A stretch of DNA of 64,000 bases from Actinomycetaceae bacterium. GTDB lineage: Bacteria; Actinomycetota; Actinomycetes; Actinomycetales; Actinomycetaceae. The position numbers and the translations under genes were made by a program. The notes under the pieces were generated by a model. The model was not told where the DNA came from and ran no database searches. It saw nothing but the letters and a program-made list of their open reading frames with translations. Location of the stretch: assembly GCA_030538185.1 (NCBI GenBank), contig JAUNUK010000002.1:1-64000 (forward strand), given 5' to 3'. Below are positions 45,907 to 54,190 of the stretch, one piece after another (position 1 is the first letter of the stretch; each line of letters begins with the position of its first letter).

Positions 45907-46947
45907 GTGGAAAAAACACTGAACCCTAGTGCACAGTCGAACGATGCCGCCCTCGGCAATAAAAAAGTCCTTGTGGCGGCCCCCCGTGGGTATTGTGCGG
46001 GGGTTGACCGCGCCGTGGATGCCGTCGAAAAGGCGCTGGACCTGTATGGAGCGCCCGTTTATGTGCGCAAGGAAATCGTGCACAACCGCTATGTGGTGGA
46101 TTCATTGTCCAAGCGTGGGGCGGTTTTCGTGCAGGAACTCGATGCTGTTCCGCCGGGTGCTCGGGTTGTGTTCTCGGCGCATGGCGTGGCGCCTTCTGTG
46201 TATGCGCAGGCCCGGGAGTTGGGCTTGGCCACGATTGACGCGACCTGTCCCTTGGTGACAAAGGTGCATCGAGAGGCCATCCGTTTTGCTCGCGAAGACT
46301 ATGACATTGTGCTGATTGGGCATCAGGGGCATGAGGAGGTTGAAGGTACTCAAGGCGAGGCGCCCGAACACATCCAGGTCGTTGAGAATAAGGACGACAT
46401 TGACCGCCTGGTGGTACGTGATGCGGCGAAAGTCGTGTGGATTTCACAGACGACGCTGTCTGTGGATGAGACCTTGGACATGGTTGCGCACCTGCGCGCG
46501 CGGTTTCCGTTGCTGATGGATCCGCCGTCTGACGATATTTGTTTTGCCACCCAAAACCGGCAGGGGGCCGTGAAGGCGATGGCTGCCGACGTTGACGTCA
46601 TGATTGTGGTGGGGTCTGCGAATTCTTCGAACTCTGTGCGGCTGGTGGAGGTGGCTTTGGAGGCAGGCGCGGGTGCGGCCTACCGGGTGGATTACGCCGA
46701 GGAACTTGATGAGTCGTGGTTTTCGGGCGCTTCGGTTGTGGGGGTAACTTCGGGGGCTTCTGTGCCTGAGTTGCTGGTGCGTGATGTGTTGTCGTGGCTG
46801 GCTGAGCGTGGGTTTGCGGATGTTGAAGAGGTGCGGACCTCGACGGAGACCACTTCGTTTTCTTTGCCCAAGAACCTGCGGGCCGACCTGCAGGCCGCCA
46901 GGCCAGGTGTTAGCGAGGCGGAACTGCGCGCGCACGACCCGCGCTAG
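45907..46947 (+). CDS. ispH: 4-hydroxy-3-methylbut-2-enyl diphosphate reductase
   Basis: This 346-residue iron-sulfur enzyme performs the last step of the MEP pathway, giving IPP and DMAPP. The three cluster cysteines are Cys30 ([11 protein letters not shown]), Cys114 ([11 protein letters not shown]) and Cys212 ([11 protein letters not shown]). The catalytic Glu is in [14 protein letters not shown]. The GTG start is followed by a variable 18-residue lead that contains a full CCGCCCTCGGC motif (45947). It works with ispE (14729) and feeds uppS (39425). Confidence 0.96.
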   Translation: MEKTLNPSAQSNDAALGNKKVLVAAPRGYCAGVDRAVDAVEKALDLYGAPVYVRKEIVHNRYVVDSLSKRGAVFVQELDAVPPGARVVFSAHGVAPSVYAQARELGLATIDATCPLVTKVHREAIRFAREDYDIVLIGHQGHEEVEGTQGEAPEHIQVVENKDDIDRLVVRDAAKVVWISQTTLSVDETLDMVAHLRARFPLLMDPPSDDICFATQNRQGAVKAMAADVDVMIVVGSANSSNSVRLVEVALEAGAGAAYRVDYAEELDESWFSGASVVGVTSGASVPELLVRDVLSWLAERGFADVEEVRTSTETTSFSLPKNLRADLQAARPGVSEAELRAHDPR

Positions 46948-46948
46948 T

Positions 46949-47030
46949 GCGTGAGGGTGACCCTGGGGTGCCGACGGTAACAGCCCAACAGTCACCCTCA
47001 TGACCCGAAGGTTACCCTCGCGCTGACGGT
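46949..47030. repeat. REP-like element, three-part copy
   Basis: GCGTGAGGGTGACCCTGGGG (from 46949) is followed by GGTAAC, then inverted GTCACCCTCATGACC and GGTTACCCTCGCGC. The units match those at 2947-3019 and 5250. The element fills most of the gap between ispH and ychF. Confidence 0.75.
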
Positions 47031-47051
47031 TTTGCGCATAGACTTGGGTGC

Positions 47052-48137
47052 GTGGCTTTGACTATTGGAATCGCCGGCCTCCCGAATGTCGGCAAATCGA
47101 CCCTGTTCAACGCGCTGACCCGCGCGACCGTCCTGGCAGCGAACTACCCGTTTGCGACCATCGAACCCAATATCGGCGTGGTGCCCCTGCCGGACCCACG
47201 CTTGGGTCAGTTGGCGCAGATTTTTGGTTCAGAGAGGATTTTGCCGGCGACAGTGTCGTTTGTGGACATTGCCGGCATCGTCAAAGGAGCTTCCGAGGGC
47301 GAAGGCTTAGGTAATCAGTTCTTGGCGAATATCCGAGAGGCAGACGCCATTTGCCAGGTGACCCGCGCCTTTGAGGACCCCGATGTGGTGCATGTTGATG
47401 GGCGAGTGGACCCGGCGGCCGACATTGAGACGATTTCTACCGAGTTGATGCTGGCTGATTTGCAGACCTTGGAGAAGATGGTGCCGCGTCTGCGTAAAGA
47501 GGTCTCGGGCAAGAAGACCCCGAAAGAGCACCTGGATACGGCTGAGGGCTGTGTGAAGCTGCTGGAAGCAGGTGTTCTGTTGAGTGCCGGTGCTGAAAAG
47601 GCTGGGCTGGACATGGAGATCGTGAGGTCGTTCCAGTTGATGACCGCCAAGCCGTTCATCTATGTGTTCAATATGGATGCATCGTCGCTGGGTGATGGGG
47701 CTTTGAAAGATCGGCTGCGTTCTATTGTGGCCCCTGCGGAGGCGATTTTCTTGGATGCCCAGTTTGAGGCTGAACTGGTCGAGTTAGATGAAGAAGACGC
47801 AGCCGAGATGCTGGCCGATTCTGGTCAGGAAGAATCCGGCATGGCGCAGCTGGCCAGGGTTGGCTTTGACACCTTGGGCCTGCAAACGTATTTGACGGCT
47901 GGCCCCAAAGAGGCCCGAGCCTGGACGATCCACAAGGGCTGGACCGCCCCCCAGGCAGCCGGCGTGATTCACACCGATTTCCAACGCGGCTTCATCAAAG
48001 CAGACGTGATTTCTTTCGAGGACCTTGTAGAAGTCGGCGACATGGTAAAAGCCCGAGAACAAGGCAAAATCCGCATGGAAGGCAAAGACTACACAATGCA
48101 AGACGGCGACGTCGTGGAGTTCAAGTTTAACGTCTAG
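47052..48137 (+). CDS. ychF: Redox-regulated ATPase YchF (OLA1 family)
   Basis: This 361-residue Obg-family P-loop protein hydrolyses ATP rather than GTP. G1 is [17 protein letters not shown] (residues 4-20) and G3 is [17 protein letters not shown]; the G4 position reads FNMDAS rather than NKxD, as in YchF. A coiled coil sits in the middle and the TGS domain at the C-terminus ([18 protein letters not shown], then [14 protein letters not shown]). GTG start. It is highly expressed in most bacteria and is linked to ribosomes and stress. Confidence 0.97.
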   Translation: MALTIGIAGLPNVGKSTLFNALTRATVLAANYPFATIEPNIGVVPLPDPRLGQLAQIFGSERILPATVSFVDIAGIVKGASEGEGLGNQFLANIREADAICQVTRAFEDPDVVHVDGRVDPAADIETISTELMLADLQTLEKMVPRLRKEVSGKKTPKEHLDTAEGCVKLLEAGVLLSAGAEKAGLDMEIVRSFQLMTAKPFIYVFNMDASSLGDGALKDRLRSIVAPAEAIFLDAQFEAELVELDEEDAAEMLADSGQEESGMAQLARVGFDTLGLQTYLTAGPKEARAWTIHKGWTAPQAAGVIHTDFQRGFIKADVISFEDLVEVGDMVKAREQGKIRMEGKDYTMQDGDVVEFKFNV

Positions 48138-48651
48138 CCGGAGTATCTGAAGTTGTTGGCGCTGTGAGCGCGGCGGCGTAGTTGCGCATCGAGCGTTGGT
48201 ACTGGGGTAACGCCTCAATCTGTGCCTCAATGGCCACTCGGAGTGCCTCATCCTTGCGCCCGGCGCTGTGCAGCGCCAGGGCTAACATGATGCGTGGTGC
48301 GGAACCTGTCGATTCGTGAGTCGGGGCGGCACTCAAGACGGCGATGGCTTCATCAAGTCGGCCGAGGTTACGCAGCGTCGATCCGTACTGCACCGCGAGT
48401 TGCGCATGTCTAGCTTCGTCGAGTCCAAGTTCGAGCGCGCGCTCGTACTCTCTGCATGCCTCGGCTTCCATTCCCGTTGAGTCATACATCCCAGCTAGCT
48501 CGAACGCAGCTCGACCATCGTTGGCTGGGCACGTGTCTGCCAATTCCTGCATGGCCGCTATGCCTTCATCGTGGTGCAGTGAGTTGAATCTGTCCCAGAG
48601 ATCTGCGACGGACGCCTCCCACTCCTCAACGGTTGTAATCATGGAACTCAT
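48127..48651 (-). CDS. TPR-like hypothetical protein
   Basis: This 174-residue protein contains two or three tetratricopeptide-like helical hairpins (FELAGMYDSTGMEAEACREY, LAVQYGSTLRNLGRLDEAIA and LALALHSAGRKDEALRVAIE). No signal or membrane segment is seen, so it is likely a cytoplasmic scaffold. Similar tetratrico-peptide proteins are widespread and poorly characterised. Its last 11 bases overlap the convergent ychF 3' end. ATG at 48651 or 48642 could be the start. Confidence 0.75.
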   Translation of the reverse strand: MSSMITTVEEWEASVADLWDRFNSLHHDEGIAAMQELADTCPANDGRAAFELAGMYDSTGMEAEACREYERALELGLDEARHAQLAVQYGSTLRNLGRLDEAIAVLSAAPTHESTGSAPRIMLALALHSAGRKDEALRVAIEAQIEALPQYQRSMRNYAAALTAPTTSDTPARR

Positions 48652-48803
48652 TTTGTCATGCCGCGTTTGGGAACACACCTCGGCGGTTGACCATGCATAG
48701 GCAATAACGTCAGCGCATCAGAGCAGCACTACGACCGAGCGGAGCATGCCTTATCCCGTAGAATTGCAAGCAACATCCAGGCGCAACAGGGACGGGAGAA
48801 GTC

Positions 48804-49628
48804 ATGTCAGAACGTGGGGGAGGGGCAGTGGTTGTTTTTACGGACTTGTTGGCCTCTGCCGCGAAGCTGCCAGGCGTTCGGATTGATAGGGAAAAATATT
48901 TACGAATTTCGTTGAGGAATCTGGTTGACGAGGAAACAATTCGAAAAGCCGTAGCCCATACGCCGGCTGATGCAGGAATTCCCTTAGACATCATTGACAA
49001 GATTGCGAAGGAATCCATCAAATTCGAGGCAACCAGGGTCACTGCCCTTTCAGCTGCTGCGGGGGTGCCGGGACTGTTGGCATTGCCTGCGACGATGCCT
49101 GTTGATATGGCTCAGTATCTGGGTCACATGCTTCGAATCTCGCAGAAATTGGCGTACCTGTATAGCTGGCCTGATCTATTCGAAGAACGCTCTGTTGAGG
49201 CAGACGATGGAACTCAAGCGGTCTTAACTCTTTTTGTCGGGGTCATGTTTGGTGCGCAATCTGCAAACCTCGCGGTCAGTAAGTTGTCAATCATGTTATC
49301 TGAACAGGTTGCTCGAAAGCTGCCAGAGAAGGCGCTCACTCAGGGAGTCATCTATCCCTTGGTGAAAAAGGTTGCGGCATTACTCGGACAACAAATGACT
49401 AAACAAGTATTTGCAAGGGGAGTGTCAAAAGCGGTTCCTGTAATAGGTGCCGTGGTGTCTGGTGGTGTCACGCTTGCCTCATTCTTGCCTATGGCCAATC
49501 GACTCAAGAAGCACCTATCAAGTCTGGTACGTGACCGTCCGAAGCGTTACGACGTATCTCTGCCAATGCCTAGTACAGAAGAGAACCTAGCGCTAGAGCA
49601 CTCAGCGACGTACGAACAGAAAGACTAG
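48804..49628 (+). CDS. EcsC family protein
   Basis: This 274-residue protein has two hydrophobic, Gly/Ala-rich stretches (ALSAAAGVPGLLALPATMPVD, written in two parts here: ALSAAAGVPGLLA and LPATMPVD; and KAVPVIGAVVSGGVTLAS). They are the hallmark of the EcsC family. EcsC is encoded with an ABC exporter in Bacillus, but this copy stands alone. GGGAG precedes the ATG. Role unknown; membrane association is likely. The 238 bases after it hold an imperfect hairpin (49707-49735) and a TACAAT (49799) that may be the -10 box of the permease gene. Confidence 0.8.
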   Translation: MSERGGGAVVVFTDLLASAAKLPGVRIDREKYLRISLRNLVDEETIRKAVAHTPADAGIPLDIIDKIAKESIKFEATRVTALSAAAGVPGLLALPATMPVDMAQYLGHMLRISQKLAYLYSWPDLFEERSVEADDGTQAVLTLFVGVMFGAQSANLAVSKLSIMLSEQVARKLPEKALTQGVIYPLVKKVAALLGQQMTKQVFARGVSKAVPVIGAVVSGGVTLASFLPMANRLKKHLSSLVRDRPKRYDVSLPMPSTEENLALEHSATYEQKD

Positions 49629-49866
49629 CTTCGCTACTGCCCTGGAGGTTGTAGGCTCTTGGTTGTTATTGGACAACTACTGCGAGTGTACGGAAGGGGC
49701 GCTCTAGTAAAACGCGTAGCGCGTGTACTAGGACTTGCGGTCTTGGGTACCTGCTATCCACTACCCCTTGTGTTAATACCTGAGTAAGAATCAAAGGTTA
49801 CAATCTGCGTGCAGACAGGCAACCGTTGTGGAGCCTTGACCAAAAAACGTCAGGGGAGGTGGCTAG

Positions 49867-51147
49867 GTGGAAACACAATCCGCTCGACAACCGAGATTGG
49901 CTCGCAGTCTTGGCACTGCGGACGCAGTTTTCATTGGGCTGGGCTCCATGATTGGCGCTGGTGTTTTCGCTGTATTTGCCCCCGCAGCCGCAACGGCAGG
50001 TACCGGATTGCTGGTTGGTCTGGTCATTGCGGCAATAGCCGCCTATCTCAATGCCACCTCCTCGGCACAGTTGGCTGCACAGTACCCGACCTCGGGAGGT
50101 TCCTACGTCTTTGGGCGTGAACGCCTTGGCCCGTGGTGGGGCTTTCTGGCTGGCTGGGGATTCGTCATTGGCAAAACTGCCAGTTGTGCAGCGATGGCTC
50201 TCACCTTCGCTGCCTATATCGCACCCTCCCAGTGGCAACGCCCCACAGCGATTGCGGCAGTAATTGCCTTGGCGGCAGTCAACTATAGGGGTATTACTCG
50301 AACAGCTCGTCTGACCAGGATTATTGTCACGGTGGTTTTGCTGTCCTTGACAGTCGTTATTGCAGCAGGTCTGTTCGGAGGCGACCCAAGTTTTCCTGGG
50401 TTAATGAATGGCAATGACCTTGGAATGAAAGGCGGGGTTTACGGAGTTTTGCAATCCGCAGGCCTACTATTCTTCGCATTCGCTGGTTACGCCCGTATTT
50501 CAACCATGGGAGAAGAAGTGCGCAACCCCAAACGAACTATCCCTCGGGCGATTCAAATAGCCCTGGCCTTGGTTGTCACACTCTACGCCATTATTGCCCT
50601 GACCCTGCTAAGCGTTCTAGGCCCCGATGTCATCGCACAAACGCCTGCACCCTTGGCTGCCTTGGCCCAGGCATCGGCCTGGGGGTGGGTCAAACCCGTT
50701 GTACAGATCGGGGGAGCCGCGGCTGCGTTAGGTGCCCTACTGGCCCTCATTGCAGGAGTAGGACGCACCAGCCTGGCCATGGCTCGCACAGATGATTTAC
50801 CCAGATTCCTAGCCGCAGTCCACCCGCGCTATCAAGTACCACACCACGCAGAAATCGCGCTTGCGACAATCATTTGCGCACTTATCCTGGTGGTTGATTT
50901 ACGTGGTGCCATAGGGTTTTCCTCGTTTGGGGTTTTGCTTTATTACCTGGTTACGAATATCGCTGCCTTCACCCAAGACCAAAAACACAGAAGATTTCCG
51001 AGGGCGTTCCAAGTACTTGGTGCACTTACATGCGCAGCCCTGGTTGTAACACTCCCTTGGCAGTCAGTGCTAACTGGCACAGTCATCTTCGCGATAGGCA
51101 TCGCCTACCGTCTTGCCACATTAAAGCTCAAGACCACAGTCCGATAA
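49867..51147 (+). CDS. APC-family amino acid permease
   Basis: This 426-residue transporter has 12 hydrophobic segments. LGTADAVFIGLGSMIGAGVF (residues 14-33) is the conserved first helix with the substrate-binding GSMIGAG. The helix-6 segment LLFFAFAGYARISTMGEEV follows the FxxFxGxxxxxxxxEE pattern of cationic or basic amino acid transporters. GGGAGG precedes the GTG start. It is convergent with the next gene; nothing nearby indicates the substrate. Confidence 0.9.
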   Translation: METQSARQPRLARSLGTADAVFIGLGSMIGAGVFAVFAPAAATAGTGLLVGLVIAAIAAYLNATSSAQLAAQYPTSGGSYVFGRERLGPWWGFLAGWGFVIGKTASCAAMALTFAAYIAPSQWQRPTAIAAVIALAAVNYRGITRTARLTRIIVTVVLLSLTVVIAAGLFGGDPSFPGLMNGNDLGMKGGVYGVLQSAGLLFFAFAGYARISTMGEEVRNPKRTIPRAIQIALALVVTLYAIIALTLLSVLGPDVIAQTPAPLAALAQASAWGWVKPVVQIGGAAAALGALLALIAGVGRTSLAMARTDDLPRFLAAVHPRYQVPHHAEIALATIICALILVVDLRGAIGFSSFGVLLYYLVTNIAAFTQDQKHRRFPRAFQVLGALTCAALVVTLPWQSVLTGTVIFAIGIAYRLATLKLKTTVR

Positions 51148-51156
51148 GCAGCCGCC

Positions 51157-51744
51157 CTAGCAGGCATCCAATCCGGCGGCAGGGGGTGGCAAAGCAGGGC
51201 CGCCGTGCTGGAGGGCCACTATCCAGCGGTCGTGCAGCCACATAGCGGTATTGCGGTGTGCATGTTCCGTGTTCCATGAGACATCGCGTTCATAGGTGAC
51301 AATGCGTGAACCTGCACCAACGATGCCCCAGGCATACAGGCCCGAAGTGTGGCGCATCTTGACCTTGATTCCTGGCACGATTAGTTCATTACCAGCAGCA
51401 TCCGTGACAGTTTCATCGTGACGATCAACCCATTGAAGAGATAAACCTTGGGCATACAAGGGGTCCACATCTTCGAAGAAACGTCGGGCAATATCTTCGG
51501 CTTGTTGTTTGTCGGGCAGTTTTGCAGCGTTATCGGCAGGCAATTGTGCAGTAAAGCCGTAAAGCACATTGTCATCTAGACCTGTCACGGTAGTGATATG
51601 AGGGCCGCCGTAACGCAGGACCTCGGTATCTTGCCATCGTTCTAAACAAGCAGGAAGACCGTTGTGGGTGACTGTTTGCGTGTGTACTCGCACAAATGTA
51701 GTCGGTATAGCCAGTTCAGGAAGTAAAGCAAAGACCGCGTGCAT
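51157..51744 (-). CDS. Hypothetical protein divergent from a TetR regulator
   Basis: This 195-residue protein has no signal or membrane segment. It alternates beta strands and short helices, with VDPLYAQGLSLQWVDRHDETV, PGIKVKMRHTSGLYAWGIVG and YERDVSWNTEHAHRNTAMWL. I do not recognise a family. GAAGG precedes the ATG at 51744. It shares a 118-base intergenic region with the TetR gene, and the double operator there is placed to control it, so it is the best candidate target of that regulator. Confidence 0.65.
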   Translation of the reverse strand: MHAVFALLPELAIPTTFVRVHTQTVTHNGLPACLERWQDTEVLRYGGPHITTVTGLDDNVLYGFTAQLPADNAAKLPDKQQAEDIARRFFEDVDPLYAQGLSLQWVDRHDETVTDAAGNELIVPGIKVKMRHTSGLYAWGIVGAGSRIVTYERDVSWNTEHAHRNTAMWLHDRWIVALQHGGPALPPPAAGLDAC

Positions 51745-51797
51745 GGTGCCTTCTTTCGGTTGAAACAGGGATGAATGGTGACCAAACAAGGATACAA

Positions 51798-51830
51798 CCA
51801 ACTAGTTAGTTGGGCCAACTGTTTGGTTGG
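51798..51830. promoter_or_regulatory. Two adjacent TetR-type operators
   Basis: CCAACTAGTTAGTTGG (51798-51813, perfect 6+4+6 palindrome) and CCAACTGTTTGGTTGG (51815-51830, one mismatch) lie one base apart between divergent genes. The 17-bp centre spacing puts two dimers on nearly opposite faces of DNA, as with QacR-like binding. The second site overlaps a likely -35 region. Confidence 0.75.
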
Positions 51831-51856
51831 TTTACTTGTCAGAAGGTCGCTACTAT
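51827..51856 (+). promoter_or_regulatory. Predicted promoter of the TetR gene
   Basis: TTGGTT (51827-51832), 18 bases, TACTAT (51851-51856). The start ATG at 51863 is only seven bases on, so the mRNA would be leaderless or nearly so. Overlap with the operator suggests autorepression. Confidence 0.5.
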
Positions 51857-51862
51857 CTAGCC

Positions 51863-52450
51863 ATGGCAAATCCGCAGCGAACCCGTGAATCGCTCTTGAA
51901 TGCCGGGCGCACAGAGTTTGCGCGCTACGGCCTGGCAGGTGCCAGGGTGGACAGAATAGCTGCCCAGGCCAACGTCAATAAGCAGCGAATATATGCAAAC
52001 TTTGGAAATAAGGAAGGCTTCTTTGAAGCTGTTGTGGAAGACGCTTTGGGTGATCTTCTCGACGCCGTGTCTCCCTCACACACAGGCACTGTCGAACAGA
52101 AGCTGGGCGCGTATGTGAAAGACGTAATCGAGTATCACCGCAAACATCCCGACTTGCTTCGGTTGCTCCAATGGGAGGCTTTAGAGCTCAGAGGTGATCC
52201 GTCTTTAACAACCACGCGCGCGCAGCATTACCGCGAAAAAGTCCAAGTCTTTGCTCAGCATCTAGAACTCGATGAAGTCGAGGCTGCCCACATTCTTTTC
52301 GCGGCCATTGGCCTTGCCGTGTGGCCACAAGTGATGCCTCAACTTGCCTCGTTAATCTATGCGCAGTCCCCAAAAACGGCTATCGCTCAAGCCCAAGCCT
52401 CAGCGCCCCTGATCGCTGCCGCACTCGCAGGCGTAACTTTAAAGAAATGA
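51863..52450 (+). CDS. TetR-family transcriptional regulator
   Basis: A 195-residue regulator with an N-terminal helix-turn-helix: TRESLLNAGRTEFARYGLAG, then AAQANVNKQRIYANFGNKEGF (residues of about 32-52) is typical. The C-terminal part is the helical ligand domain with a TetR_C-like DLLRLLQWEALEL segment. The upstream in-frame codons from 51827 lie in the operator and are not used. It probably represses itself and the divergent hypothetical gene. Confidence 0.9.
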   Translation: MANPQRTRESLLNAGRTEFARYGLAGARVDRIAAQANVNKQRIYANFGNKEGFFEAVVEDALGDLLDAVSPSHTGTVEQKLGAYVKDVIEYHRKHPDLLRLLQWEALELRGDPSLTTTRAQHYREKVQVFAQHLELDEVEAAHILFAAIGLAVWPQVMPQLASLIYAQSPKTAIAQAQASAPLIAAALAGVTLKK

Positions 52451-52699
52451 TCGTTGGCGTAAAAGTCTGTACATCATAGCCACCATTCATTGCCGAGGGC
52501 GGAACGCTGATTGAATGTGGACACCCGAAAGCAGCAGCCCCACAATACAGCTTGTCACTGTAAGAAACAGCGGCTTTTCATAGAGAAAACCTAACAAACC
52601 GCGCTCTCTTATAAGTGGGAGTTTGGTGTATCCAGATTGTGACGACACAAGAATTCACCCAACTACGACTGCGAGAAAAATTCTATTCTGTGCTTGTGA

Positions 52700-53947
52700 T
52701 TACGGGCCAAGTGTTGCCAGGGGGATGACCCAAACACCGTCAGGACGCCGGATTGAAATCCCACTTGGGATGATAACGGCAAGTGCTAGTGGTGGTTGCT
52801 TGATTTTTTCGGCGATCCGCAGAAGGGACGCTGCTGCGTAATCCACTTGTGTGTGAGACAGTTTTACCTCAAAGCCTGCCCACTGTCCTTGTGGGGTGGA
52901 AACAATAATATCAATTTCATTGGCTCCTCCCTTTTCCCTGAAGTGTTTTACTTGGGCATCTAAGGTGCTGGAATAAACTCGCAGATCGCGTACGGCTAGG
53001 GATTCGAACAAGAATCCTAGGGTCTCCAGGTCTCTTAGAAGATGCTCGGGAGCTAAACCCATTAAAGCTGCTGCCAGCGAAGGGTCAGCCAAATGCCGTT
53101 TGGGGTATGCCGTCAACGCAGTTTTTGAGCGCACCGAAGGCAACCAGGCCGGTTGATCCTCAATCAGGAACATGCGTAAGGCCAACTCATGCATGCTGGC
53201 AATGGCGGCCTCGCCTAATCCTGCAAGATTTTCCTGGACAAGACGGCGTCCAATCGAGATCAGAGGAGAAGGGTGGGCACTCAATGTGGCATAGGCATGC
53301 AAAAAGTCCCTAAAATTGTTTGGGCTGCGACGAGTTCCTCCGACAGCAGGAAAGTCATGAGTGACAATGGCATCAATATAGCCCCGAATGAAGGCCTGAG
53401 CTTGCTTGACAGAAACATCCCACCACCCAGGCCAGCCCCCGCGAACTATACGATTTGCGTAGTCGCTTACCGTGGTATCTGTTCGAGCGCCTTGGGTAGC
53501 TTGGCCTTCCAAGAGGGAGGCTAGCGACACTTCTGCGCTGGACCATCCTTGCTCAAAAGATGACAGGGTTCGTATCGGTAATTCTAAGATTCGACCTGCA
53601 CCGGAATGCCGCCGCGCATCTGGATAGGGCCAGGCGGATCCTGTCAGGATGAAACTGCCAGGGCCGCAGCCATCGTCAACAGCCCTGCGGGTCTGATCCC
53701 ATACGGCCGGGACATTTTGCCACTCATCAATCAGATGTGGGGTGTTGCCCTTCAATGCAACAGTCGGTTGAAGGTTGACTAAATCGTAGTCCGGGGTTCC
53801 AAGGTCTAGACGGATCTCTGAGGAGGCAAAATGCCTGCCAGTGGACGTTTTTCCGCATCCCCTTGGTCCGGTCAGAGAAACAGCAGGAGCAAAAGAGAGA
53901 AGTTCTTTGAGTTTTGAGTCCACAACGCGAGGAATATACGACGGCAT
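52700..53947 (-). CDS. DUF4143-family AAA ATPase (copy 2)
   Basis: This 415-residue ATPase is paralogous over its whole length to the gene at 3028-4281. Walker A GPRGCGKT is at residues 27-34. HLIDEW and ILTGSAWP follow, then FESLAVRDLRVYSS, HFREKGGANEIDIIVS and AGFEVKLSHTQVDYAA with the EID/EVK nuclease-like pattern in the C-terminal domain. It is preceded by its own 23-bp iterons. The 249-base gap beyond its stop (52451-52699) holds one GCCGAGGGCGG motif and nothing else I can identify. Role unknown. Confidence 0.85.
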   Translation of the reverse strand: MPSYIPRVVDSKLKELLSFAPAVSLTGPRGCGKTSTGRHFASSEIRLDLGTPDYDLVNLQPTVALKGNTPHLIDEWQNVPAVWDQTRRAVDDGCGPGSFILTGSAWPYPDARRHSGAGRILELPIRTLSSFEQGWSSAEVSLASLLEGQATQGARTDTTVSDYANRIVRGGWPGWWDVSVKQAQAFIRGYIDAIVTHDFPAVGGTRRSPNNFRDFLHAYATLSAHPSPLISIGRRLVQENLAGLGEAAIASMHELALRMFLIEDQPAWLPSVRSKTALTAYPKRHLADPSLAAALMGLAPEHLLRDLETLGFLFESLAVRDLRVYSSTLDAQVKHFREKGGANEIDIIVSTPQGQWAGFEVKLSHTQVDYAAASLLRIAEKIKQPPLALAVIIPSGISIRRPDGVWVIPLATLGP

Positions 53948-53966
53948 AGTGCCAATAGTATGTGAA

Positions 53967-54077
53967 GGTCGGGGAAAAGTCGAGGGGAAGATCCGGGAAA
54001 AGTTGACTCTTAGGTCGGGGAAAAGTCGAGGGGAAGGTCGGTCAAAAGTTGACCCTTAGGTCGGTCAAAAGTTGGGT
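53967..54077. repeat. Tandem 23-bp iterons upstream of DUF4143 ATPase 2
   Basis: Units start at 53967, 53990, 54013, 54036 and 54059 (the last partial), exactly 23 bases apart. Cores are GGTCGGGGAAAAGTC, GATCCGGGAAAAGTT, GGTCGGGGAAAAGTC, GGTCGGTCAAAAGTT and GGTCGGTCAAAAGTT. The 4th unit contains GGTCAAAAGTTGACC, a palindrome. Same period and AAAAGT centre as at 4301-4362. Confidence 0.9.
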
Positions 54078-54190
54078 GTCAGTTCTGGTGGATGGGTCAC
54101 AGTAGGCACCAACATGAGGGACCAAAGGCTCTTGCGGTCCCGTTAAGGACAGCCTGACCTTGCTGGAAAGGTTCCAGTAACGTCCGTATT

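Noticed and set aside
53967..54077. CRISPR array
   Set aside because: The 23-bp units are contiguous with no spacers and no cas genes are near; iterons fit better.
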